In this document: one piece after another, positions 1 through 6,291 of the stretch | How positions within the stretch are numbered: position 1 is the stretch's first letter | Layout: each line of letters starts with the position of its first letter | Assembly (NCBI GenBank): GCA_009780625.1 | Contig: WQZR01000013.1 | Location: 1-17,287, forward strand | Origin: Bacillota bacterium | Lineage (GTDB): Bacteria > Bacillota > Clostridia > Christensenellales > UBA1242 | DNA length: 17,287 nucleotides | Reading direction: 5' to 3' | Position numbers and translations under genes: made by a program | Notes under the pieces: model-generated | What the model was told of the DNA's origin: nothing | Database searches by the model: none | The model's input: only the letters and a program-made list of their open reading frames with translations

Positions 1-578
1 GCACAAAACGCGCCGGACATATTTTCTGCGCGTTGTTTTCTGTCGAGTCCAACTTGATTGTCTGTGTCTTTTATTCTAATAAGTGCGTCTTCAGATAATT
101 CCAATTTTGTTTTAGAAAGTTTAATAAACTCTTTTGCAAGAAGCGTGCTTTGGTTATACCCACGCTTTTTATAGTTTCTATGGCACAGTGGAACCGGGAC
201 AACAAGACAGTCGTTATTAAAAACAAACTTTCTAGTTTCGAAAGATTTAAAAATACTTGCGGCCATAAACGGTGCAAGATATTTGCCGTTATCGTATTTA
301 AATTTTGAAATGGCATATATAACTGAATCGGAATATTGAAAAGCACTGACACCAGCCTTGAGATATATTTTCTCCTTATCACAGCGATAACAAATTGAAA
401 GCCCCGTTGCAACTTCGGTTCCGCAAATTCTGCAAGGGTTTGTCACTCGCAAAACAACACCTTCGCATTCTTCACAAATCATTTCGGGTGTTGGCTTAAG
501 CATTTCAGCTTGACAAAATATACACTTAATATGTGTTGGAAAAAGAAAATCTAAGAGCCTATCAAAATATTTCTTCAC
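1..578 (-). CDS. comFC: ComF-family phosphoribosyltransferase, C-terminus cut by window edge
   Basis: This frame reads from a GTG at 578 to the window edge, 192 codons with no stop. The N-terminus resembles ComF proteins (FDRLLDFLFP, then cysteine pairs C19/C22, C35/C38, C49/C52 and C63/C66), suggesting zinc ribbons. Residues 126-149 hold the family motif VVPVP...RGYNQS.LLAK, and residues 172-191 the motif with Q175, R180 and N186 before GAF. The missing roughly 40 residues should include the PRPP-binding loop. ComF proteins are cytoplasmic and needed for DNA uptake in competent Firmicutes; their reaction is not settled. The GTG shares its first base with the TAG stop of the XRE gene, so the two are translationally coupled. 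In many Firmicutes comF lies close to secA, as here, though here it diverges from it. Family assignment is strong; competence function is inference. Confidence 0.88.
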   Translation of the reverse strand, partial: MKKYFDRLLDFLFPTHIKCIFCQAEMLKPTPEMICEECEGVVLRVTNPCRICGTEVATGLSICYRCDKEKIYLKAGVSAFQYSDSVIYAISKFKYDNGKYLAPFMAASIFKSFETRKFVFNNDCLVVPVPLCHRNYKKRGYNQSTLLAKEFIKLSKTKLELSEDALIRIKDTDNQVGLDRKQRAENMSGAFC

Positions 579-799
579 TATTTTTTAATCTCGTTTCCAA
601 ATTCATCAACCAAACCCAAAAGATAATCTGTCGATACAGAGAAAAATCTAGCGAGTTTAACAATCACTTCGCTAGTTGGACTTGTTTTTTCTGCTTCTAT
701 TAGACTTATAGTTCCTTGATTGATACCAGTTTGTCTACTAAGCTCGTGTTGACTGATACCCTTCTGTTTTCTTAAGTCTGCAATTAACCTATTAATCAT
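578..799 (-). CDS. Small XRE-family HTH transcriptional regulator
   Basis: The 73-residue protein is almost entirely a Cro/CI-type helix-turn-helix. LRKQKGISQHELSRQTGI and INQGTISLIEAEK (about residues 9-38) are the two recognition-type helices, and FFSVSTDYLLG (52-62) is the usual last helix. Length matches single-domain phage-like or chromosomal XRE regulators. No Shine-Dalgarno sequence precedes the ATG at 799, unlike most neighbours, so translation may be leaderless or weak. Its TAG stop overlaps the GTG start of the comF-like gene, so the two form an operon. Two palindromic boxes lie directly upstream, suggesting autorepression and control of comF. The regulated process is unknown; a toxin partner was looked for and none is seen. 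Confidence 0.9.
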   Translation of the reverse strand: MINRLIADLRKQKGISQHELSRQTGINQGTISLIEAEKTSPTSEVIVKLARFFSVSTDYLLGLVDEFGNEIKK

Positions 800-811
800 A
801 GTTTAATTTTA

Positions 812-854
812 ATTAAAGTGTTAATCAAAAAACCTGATAATTAACACGTTAATC
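812..854 (-). promoter_or_regulatory. Paired palindromic operator-like boxes upstream of xre-comF
   Basis: Read on the minus strand, box 1 (854-840) is GATTAACGTGTTAAT and box 2 (826-812) is GATTAACACTTTAAT. They match at 12 of 15 positions with centres 28 bp apart. Box 1 contains a perfect dyad, ATTAAC-GT-GTTAAT. A possible -35 TTGATT overlaps each box, and a -10-like TAAACT directly precedes the ATG. Spacing and symmetry fit a dimeric XRE repressor controlling its own operon. The binding protein is inferred from position only. Confidence 0.5.
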
Positions 855-867
855 AATTTTAATAGAC

Positions 868-1392
868 CTATTTCTTATATATAAAATAAAAATCTGTAAG
901 CCAGTTTACTGGATTGTTTTGAATATATTGTCGTGTTTCGTTTAGTTCTTTTTCATTTCTGATTATTCGTTCGTAATAATTGCGTTGGAAGAATTTATAA
1001 TTGGCATTTCTTGTTGCTGTTGATTTGAAATAGTTTATGATTTGTCCAAGGGTGAGTGTAGGGGTCGCACCTAAGGGCGACCCGTTGTATTGGAGTGGGT
1101 GAAATACTTGTATAATCATATGCAGATGATTTGGCATTATTATAAATGAATCAATATTATATCTCTTGTTGTTTTCATTTATATGTTTAATTAAGTCTAA
1201 AACAACTTTTCCTGTTGTTGTCAGTTTTGTTTGCGGGTCGCCCTTAGGTGCGACCCCTACATTTTCTTCTATTAAAATTTCACTTAAGACACAATGTCCA
1301 TCTTGAACACAAATAACAACATGATAAAAACGTGGCTCACTATAATCAAAACCTTTCAACCTAACTTCTTTTCTAATCGGCAGATTTTTCAC
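868..1392 (-). CDS. REP-associated tyrosine transposase (RAYT), Y1/HUH family
   Basis: The 174-residue protein has the RAYT layout: an N-terminal RLKGFDYSEPRFYHVVICVQ strand; the HUH metal-binding motif in MPNHLHMII (H89, H91); and a C-terminal RNYYERIIRNEKEL...TRQYIQNNP segment with the likely catalytic Tyr156. Such enzymes nick and move single-stranded DNA carrying REP hairpins, and are usually single-copy housekeeping-like genes. The start is GTG (the in-phase codon at 1392) with no visible ribosome binding site, suggesting low expression. The oddity is that residues 45-53 (VGVAPKGDP) and 103-112 (NGSPLGATPT) are encoded by two copies, in opposite orientation, of the same 28-bp palindromic repeat. 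AAT asparagine codons are commoner here than in secA, fitting foreign origin. No flanking IS ends or target duplications were found. Confidence 0.87.
   Translation of the reverse strand: MKNLPIRKEVRLKGFDYSEPRFYHVVICVQDGHCVLSEILIEENVGVAPKGDPQTKLTTTGKVVLDLIKHINENNKRYNIDSFIIMPNHLHMIIQVFHPLQYNGSPLGATPTLTLGQIINYFKSTATRNANYKFFQRNYYERIIRNEKELNETRQYIQNNPVNWLTDFYFIYKK
1057..1084 (+). repeat. REP-like palindrome copy A inside the RAYT gene
   Basis: This 28-bp segment is the exact reverse complement of 1234-1261. It contains a hairpin with arms GGGTCGC (1062-1068) and GCGACCC (1077-1083) around an 8-base loop. It is much richer in G+C than its surroundings. Read in the RAYT frame it codes for roughly NGSPLGATPT without a stop. 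Confidence 0.85.
1234..1261 (-). repeat. REP-like palindrome copy B inside the RAYT gene, inverted to copy A
   Basis: This is the second perfect copy of the 28-bp repeat, in the opposite orientation to copy A and separated from it by 149 bp. Read in the RAYT frame it codes for VGVAPKGDP, so the two copies expose the two strands of one repeat to translation, and both are open. Together the copies could form a 28-bp stem in the transcript or in single-stranded DNA. Confidence 0.85.
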
Positions 1393-1504
1393 ATAACAAT
1401 AGTAGCATAATTTATTATCGAGTTATCGCTTTCAAATGTTATACTCTAGAGTAAATATATGGATATACTTATAAGGTATAACTAAGACAAGGAGCCGAGA
1501 GCGA
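1393..1504 (+). promoter_or_regulatory. secA upstream region: candidate -10 elements and ribosome binding site
   Basis: The 112-bp AT-rich gap between the divergent RAYT and secA genes holds -10-like TATACT at 1440-1445 and 1464-1469 and TATAAC at 1477-1482, none with a convincing -35 at standard spacing. AAGGAG at 1489-1494, ten bases before the ATG at 1505, fixes the secA start. The true promoter cannot be chosen by eye. Confidence 0.35.
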
Positions 1505-4285
1505 ATGTTAGGACTATTTAACGACAACAAGAGAGCCGTGAGGGGTCTCACAAAAATTGCAAACAGGGTTATGGATTTAGAAGAAGAGTTTGCAAAAATG
1601 ACAGACAAACAACTTCAAGCCGAAACACAAGTTTTAAAGAAAAGAGTTCAAGAAGATGGCGAAAAACTAAACTCAGTTTTGCCAAGGGCTTTTGCTTTGG
1701 TTAGGGAAGCATGTTGGCGTGTTCTTGGAATGAAGCCATTTAAGGTTCAAATTATTGGTGGAATTGCACTTCACCAAGGTCGTATTGCAGAGATGAAAAC
1801 AGGGGAAGGAAAAACACTTGTTTCTGTTGCTCCTGCTTTTTTAAACGCACTTACTGGAAAAGGTGTTCACATCATCACAGTAAACGAATATCTTGCAAAA
1901 CGTGACGGCGACTGGATGGGAAAGGTTCACAGATTTTTGGGGCTTACAATTGGATGCTCAACAAGTGGACTTAAAGAAGATGCAAAAAGAAAAGCATATG
2001 CAGCGGACATCACATATGCAACAAACTCAGAAATTGGTTTTGACTATCTAAGAGATAATATTTGCGGAACAAAAGAACAAAGAGTTTTAAGAGGAACACA
2101 TTTTGCAATTGTAGACGAAGTTGACTCTATTCTTATTGACGAAGCAAGAACTCCGCTGATTATTTCTGGACCAGGAAGTAAACCAGCAAAAAACTATGAA
2201 GAAGCAAACAAGTTTATAAAAACACTAAAACCAGCAGACTACGACTATGATATCGAAAAGAAACAACTTAGGCTTACAGACGAAGGTGTTTCAAAAGCTG
2301 AAAAATTCTATAAAGTTGAAAACCTTGGAGATATTGAAAACCTAGAAATTCACCACTATATCAACAACGCACTTCGTGCTCACGTGATTATGCACAAAGA
2401 CAAAGACTATATCAAAAGCGAAGGCGAAATTTTGATTGTCGACGAGCACACTGGTCGTGTTCTTGAAGGAAGAAGATATAACGACGGTCTTCACCAAGCG
2501 ATTGAAGCCAAAGAAGGCGTTGAGATTCAAAACGAAAACCAAACAATGGCAACTATCACATATCAAAACCTTTTTAGAATGTATAAAAAACTTTCAGGAA
2601 TGACTGGAACAGCAAAAACAGAAGAAGGCGAATTTAACAGAATTTATAACCTAGACGTTGTAACAATTCCAACAAACTTGCCAATGATAAGAAAAGACGA
2701 TAAAGACATCGTGTTTGGAACAATCAGAGGAAAGTTTAGTGCAGTTTTGGAAGACGCACTTGCAGCACACGAAAAAGGTCAACCAGTTTTGATTGGTACT
2801 GCAAACGTAGACAGAAGTGAAGAGTTAAGCCAAGTGTTTAGAAAACAAAATATTAAACACAATGTGTTAAACGCAAAGAATCACATGCGAGAAGCAGAAA
2901 TTATTGCTCAAGCTGGAAAGAAAGGCGCAATCACAATTTCAACAAACATGGCTGGTCGTGGAACGGATATTCTTCTTGGTGGAAACGCAGACTTTATGTC
3001 AAAAGAAGAAATGAGAAAACAAGGTTTCGATGCAGAACTTATTGAGTCTGCAACTGCATACCTTACAGAAAGAACTCCAGAAGAACAAACTGCACGCGAC
3101 TTATATGAAAGACTATACAAAAAATATAAAGAGCAAACAGAAGCAGAAAAGAAAGAAGTTCAAGCGCTTGGTGGTCTTCGAGTTATCGGAACAGAAAGAC
3201 ACGAATCAAGACGTATCGACAACCAGCTTAGAGGACGTGCTGGACGTCAAGGCGACCCAGGTGAAAGTATTTTCTATATTTCTCTAGAAGATGAAATCAT
3301 CAAACGTTTTGGTGGGGATAGACTAAAAAGAATGCTTTCAATGAGTATCAATGATGAATATCCACTTAACTATTCAATGTTGGGTTGGATGATTGGAAAC
3401 GCTCAAAAGAAAATTGAAGGTATAAACTTCACAATCAGAAGATACACACTTGAATACGATGACGTTCTAAACAAACAAAGAACACTTATATACGAACAAA
3501 GAAACGCAATTCTAGACGGAGAAGACGTAAGAAAATCAATCGTTCCAATGTGCAGAGACCTTGCAGAAAGAACTGTAAGGGGAGAAATTTCCGACGAGCA
3601 AATATACAGCGAATGGAATTTAGAAAAACTTAATAAAGTGATTGATGAATATGTTCTGGCTCCAGGAACAAACTTCCTTACACCAGAAAACATAAAAAGA
3701 AAAGAAGTTCAAGATGTTGTTGACATGATTGTTGAGCAAGTTGAAAAAAGATATGAAGCTCAATGGACAAACGCAAAAGCAATTGGTTTTGAATTTGCAA
3801 GCCTAGAAAGACAAATTCTTTTAGGAATAGTTGACAGAAAATGGATTGACCACATTGATGCAATGACAATTCTAAAAAATGATATCGGTCTAAGAAGCCA
3901 CGGGCAACAAGACCCACTTATTGCATACAGAAGAGAAAGCCAAGAGATGTATGAAACAATGATTAATGGAATACACGACATTGTTGCAAAACTTCTTCTA
4001 AACATTCATATTGCAAGAGTTAAACCAATGGAGCAAAGAACAGGCATCACAGCCGCTCCACAGTTTAAATCAACAGAAGCAACACAAGAAAAAATTCTAG
4101 ACCCAATGAGAGAAAGACCAAACCCAATGGAAAGCACTCAGGTTGTAACCGGAGACAGAAAACCAGGTGAAGGTGGGGAAAGAGCAAAACTTGCACCAGT
4201 TAGAGTTGAAAAGGTTGCAGAAAGAAACGACCCATGCCCATGCGGTTCTGGAAGAAAATATAAACAATGTTGCATCAACAAGTAA
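1505..4285 (+). CDS. secA: Preprotein translocase motor ATPase SecA
   Basis: SecA drives preproteins through the SecYEG channel by ATP hydrolysis at the inner face of the membrane. The 926-residue length is full size. Walker A is MKTGEGKT (97-104), the DEAD-like Walker B lies in VDEVDSILIDEAR (203-215), the preprotein cross-linking region follows, and the second helicase lobe carries the TNMAGRGTDI and GTERHESRRIDNQLRGRAGRQGD segments. The C-terminus keeps the zinc/SecB-binding tail with C911, C913, C922 and C923 (NDPCPCGSGRKYKQCC). The ATG has AAGGAG ten bases upstream. The gene is followed immediately by its own strong terminator, so it is probably a single-gene transcript. Nothing is missing. 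The nearby comF agrees with a common Firmicutes arrangement, although the usual hpf gene between them is absent. Confidence 0.98.
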   Translation: MLGLFNDNKRAVRGLTKIANRVMDLEEEFAKMTDKQLQAETQVLKKRVQEDGEKLNSVLPRAFALVREACWRVLGMKPFKVQIIGGIALHQGRIAEMKTGEGKTLVSVAPAFLNALTGKGVHIITVNEYLAKRDGDWMGKVHRFLGLTIGCSTSGLKEDAKRKAYAADITYATNSEIGFDYLRDNICGTKEQRVLRGTHFAIVDEVDSILIDEARTPLIISGPGSKPAKNYEEANKFIKTLKPADYDYDIEKKQLRLTDEGVSKAEKFYKVENLGDIENLEIHHYINNALRAHVIMHKDKDYIKSEGEILIVDEHTGRVLEGRRYNDGLHQAIEAKEGVEIQNENQTMATITYQNLFRMYKKLSGMTGTAKTEEGEFNRIYNLDVVTIPTNLPMIRKDDKDIVFGTIRGKFSAVLEDALAAHEKGQPVLIGTANVDRSEELSQVFRKQNIKHNVLNAKNHMREAEIIAQAGKKGAITISTNMAGRGTDILLGGNADFMSKEEMRKQGFDAELIESATAYLTERTPEEQTARDLYERLYKKYKEQTEAEKKEVQALGGLRVIGTERHESRRIDNQLRGRAGRQGDPGESIFYISLEDEIIKRFGGDRLKRMLSMSINDEYPLNYSMLGWMIGNAQKKIEGINFTIRRYTLEYDDVLNKQRTLIYEQRNAILDGEDVRKSIVPMCRDLAERTVRGEISDEQIYSEWNLEKLNKVIDEYVLAPGTNFLTPENIKRKEVQDVVDMIVEQVEKRYEAQWTNAKAIGFEFASLERQILLGIVDRKWIDHIDAMTILKNDIGLRSHGQQDPLIAYRRESQEMYETMINGIHDIVAKLLLNIHIARVKPMEQRTGITAAPQFKSTEATQEKILDPMRERPNPMESTQVVTGDRKPGEGGERAKLAPVRVEKVAERNDPCPCGSGRKYKQCCINK

Positions 4286-4288
4286 AAC

Positions 4289-4311
4289 AAAAAACGCTTC
4301 GGCGTTTTTTT
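4289..4311 (+). terminator. Intrinsic terminator of secA, UUCG tetraloop
   Basis: Four bases after the secA stop, ACGC-TTCG-GCGT forms a hairpin with a C(UUCG)G loop. It is lengthened by a run of A (4289-4294) pairing with the T run (4305-4311). Confidence 0.93.
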
Positions 4312-4323
4312 GGTGCAAAACAT

Positions 4324-4331
4324 GATATAAT
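4324..4331 (+). promoter_or_regulatory. Extended -10 promoter for the membrane protein/rlmB cluster
   Basis: TGATATAAT (TG-n-TATAAT, hexamer 4326-4331) lies about 20 bases before the start at 4352, with AGGAG between. No good -35 is visible because that position falls in the secA terminator, as is tolerated by extended -10 promoters. Confidence 0.6.
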
Positions 4332-4351
4332 CTAGATATATAGGAGTTTAT

Positions 4352-4594
4352 ATGGAAAACAAAAACTATGGTGAAAGTCTAAAGTGGGTTATTTATGGAA
4401 TGGGTGTTGCAACAGGGTTTATTCTAATTCTTGCAACATATCTAATCGTAAGAATTGCAGACGGCAATTGGGGCGACTATAAACTGCCACTTATTCTGTT
4501 GATTGTATTCAGTTCAATAGTTCCTATTGTTGCAATGTTTCTAAGCATTGGCGACATCAAAAAAGAAATTGAAAAGAACAAGGAAACAAAATAA
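4352..4594 (+). CDS. Small two-span membrane protein, unknown function
   Basis: The 80-residue protein has two hydrophobic segments, about residues 12-34 (WVIYGMGVATGFILILATYL) and 45-66 (PLILLIVFSSIVPIVAMFLSI). They are joined by a short polar loop containing DGNWGDYK, and a charged Lys/Glu tail follows. AGGAG precedes the ATG. Its TAA stop overlaps the ATG of rlmB by one base (TAATG), so the two are translationally coupled. I do not recognise the family. The predicted topology puts both ends on the same, probably cytoplasmic, side. Confidence 0.8.
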   Translation: MENKNYGESLKWVIYGMGVATGFILILATYLIVRIADGNWGDYKLPLILLIVFSSIVPIVAMFLSIGDIKKEIEKNKETK

Positions 4595-5322
4595 TGAAAA
4601 TCTTCGGAAAACACTCAGTTCTAGAAACTCTAAGAAACAAAGACATCACGGTGTTGAAAGTTTTGATGCAAGAAGGTTTGAAAGGCACTGAATATAATGC
4701 GATTCATGGTGTTGCAAAGGCACGCGGAATTAAAGTTCAAACAGTAAACCGTGCTGCACTTGATGCAGAGTTTAGAGGTTTAAACCACCAAGGCGTTATG
4801 GCGGAAACAACTTCGTATAAATATTTTAATATTAAAGACATTTTGGAAGTTGCAGAAAAAAGAAAAGAAGACGCGTTTATTCTGGTGTTAAACGAAGTTA
4901 CAGACGTTCATAACCTTGCGAGTATGATTAGAACAGCCGAGGCTCTTGGAGTGCATGGAATAATTCTTTCTAAAAACAGGAACGCACAAGTTAACGAAAC
5001 AGTACTCAAAATTTCTGCAGGTGCGGCAAGTCACGTAAAGATTGCACTTGTGGGGAATTTAACTGGGGCAATTGAAGACATAAAAAAACAAGGAATTTTT
5101 GTTTTTGGTGCAGAGCTTGGTGGCGGAAATATTTATAAAACAAATCTTAAAGGCAAAATTGCAATCGTTATTGGAAGCGAAGGTGAGGGAATTAAAGAGC
5201 ATGTCAAAAAAGCATGCGACGGAATAATCACAATTCCACAAACTGGAAAAGTGAACTCCCTAAACGCCGGCGTTGCAGCGGGTATTTGCCTTGCTGAAGT
5301 AGTTAGACAAAGACAACTCTAA
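4594..5322 (+). CDS. rlmB: 23S rRNA 2'-O-ribose methyltransferase of the SPOUT/TrmH family, RlmB-like
   Basis: RlmB methylates the ribose of a conserved guanosine (G2251 in E. coli numbering) in 23S rRNA using S-adenosylmethionine. The 242-residue length is typical. The N-terminal substrate-binding domain begins FGKHSVLETLRN and ends near NHQGVMAETTSY. The SPOUT knot motifs follow in order: motif 1 LNEVTDVHNLASMIRTAEAL (99-118, N107 and R113), motif 2 IVIGSEGEGI (191-200) and motif 3 IPQTGKVNSLNAGVAAGI (214-231). AAGGA lies before the ATG inside the end of the preceding gene. The mini-RNase III gene mrnC occurs downstream in the same cluster; in Bacillus the two are near neighbours, here they are separated by three other genes. 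The exact target base is inferred from the family; another TrmH-type target is possible. Confidence 0.88.
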   Translation: MKIFGKHSVLETLRNKDITVLKVLMQEGLKGTEYNAIHGVAKARGIKVQTVNRAALDAEFRGLNHQGVMAETTSYKYFNIKDILEVAEKRKEDAFILVLNEVTDVHNLASMIRTAEALGVHGIILSKNRNAQVNETVLKISAGAASHVKIALVGNLTGAIEDIKKQGIFVFGAELGGGNIYKTNLKGKIAIVIGSEGEGIKEHVKKACDGIITIPQTGKVNSLNAGVAAGICLAEVVRQRQL

Positions 5323-5333
5323 AGGAGAAATAT

Positions 5334-6281
5334 ATGAAAAAGATTGCTCAACTTCTTACGGTTTCCGCGATTGCTTTCTTTATGTGTTTTGGACTGATTG
5401 CTTGTAGAGATAACGGAGACCAAAAAAGCAACATCACAGGAATATCATTTGTAGATACAATTACTTATTACAATGGACTGTTTCAGACTATAGTTATTTC
5501 AGGGATACTGCCTTCAGGTGTCACTGTAACATATGAGCAAAATAATGCTGAATTTATTGCAGCAATTTTTCCTGGCGATTATGAAATCACTGCAACAATG
5601 ACTGGACCAAAACACAACACACTAACACTTACTGCAACACTTTCAATTGTTTTGGCAGAACCTTCGGAATTATGGTTTGCTGTACAACCAAGTAGGTATG
5701 AGTTCAGACCAGAAGGTCGTTGGTATTATTGGGCAACTAGTATTCTAAATAGTCAAGGTGCAACCGCAACTTCAATAGGAAATTATCTAATTTCACAAAA
5801 CTATGCCTTGGTTGACAGTTATGAGAAACCTGCACCAAGTGGTCAACCTGGTCCACATATCAGCATCAACCACGATGGTTCAATTGAAGTAACCCACACA
5901 GATAACAACCCGACAAACGAGCGACAGGTAGTCACTTATACTTATCGACCAAATAATATATTTGCGGGAATTGAGGAGTCTAGGGAGATTCTTATAGCAG
6001 AGTATGGAAATCCACTACACTTTGATTTGCATGAAAGACATATATGGGAGTTTTGGGGTATCGAAGATGGGACATATGGCTTAGCACTAAATTTCTTCAC
6101 TTTCGCAGGTTTTGAAATAAGCTCACCACCGTCTTTTGGTAGTGAAATAACATCTTTTCCACATGGCACAATAATAGAATACAATATATTGTCTGACGGC
6201 TCTGTGCACGCATATATGTTCTTTAACGTTCCAGGTGGAAGCCTTCAATGGTTCATAGAAAAGAATTCTGATATGATATAA
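5334..6281 (+). CDS. Surface lipoprotein with MBG/Ig-like domain
   Basis: The 315-residue protein starts with a signal peptide (MKKIAQLLTVSAIAFFMCFG) ending in the lipobox LIAC, so Cys24 should carry the lipid anchor. Residues about 37-107 look like an MBG/Ig-like repeat: YYNGLFQTIVISG, LPSGVTVTYEQN, then FPGDYEITATMTG and TLTATLSI. These domains are common in secreted proteins of gut Firmicutes. The rest (108-315) is rich in aromatic residues and not recognised. AAAGGAG stands before the ATG, 12 bases after the rlmB stop. The stop codon lies inside the promoter of the next gene. The lipoprotein-plus-ABC-exporter order could suggest a working link, but an exporter-type ABC does not need a lipoprotein, so that is inference. 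Confidence 0.85.
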   Translation: MKKIAQLLTVSAIAFFMCFGLIACRDNGDQKSNITGISFVDTITYYNGLFQTIVISGILPSGVTVTYEQNNAEFIAAIFPGDYEITATMTGPKHNTLTLTATLSIVLAEPSELWFAVQPSRYEFRPEGRWYYWATSILNSQGATATSIGNYLISQNYALVDSYEKPAPSGQPGPHISINHDGSIEVTHTDNNPTNERQVVTYTYRPNNIFAGIEESREILIAEYGNPLHFDLHERHIWEFWGIEDGTYGLALNFFTFAGFEISSPPSFGSEITSFPHGTIIEYNILSDGSVHAYMFFNVPGGSLQWFIEKNSDMI

Positions 6282-6282
6282 T
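6274..6282 (+). promoter_or_regulatory. Extended -10 promoter placed nine bases before the ABC gene start
   Basis: TGATATAAT (hexamer 6277-6282) overlaps the TAA stop of the lipoprotein gene and ends nine bases before ATG 6292. Initiation at usual spacing would put the transcript 5' end at or beside the start codon, giving a leaderless mRNA. No Shine-Dalgarno sequence is present. Confidence 0.5.
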
Positions 6283-6291
6283 ATAGTCCTA

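Noticed and set aside
71..412. A 113-residue open frame on the minus strand
   Set aside because: It is the wrong frame over the ComF-like gene. The ComF frame has clear family motifs, a coupled start and cysteine pairs.
578..799. XRE protein as the antitoxin of a toxin-antitoxin pair
   Set aside because: The coupled downstream gene is ComF-like, not a known toxin, and the upstream neighbour is a RAYT enzyme.
868..1392. RAYT gene as a complete IS200/IS605 insertion sequence
   Set aside because: No subterminal hairpins outside the gene, no accessory TnpB and no clear ends; the protein matches the RAYT branch rather than TnpA of IS200.
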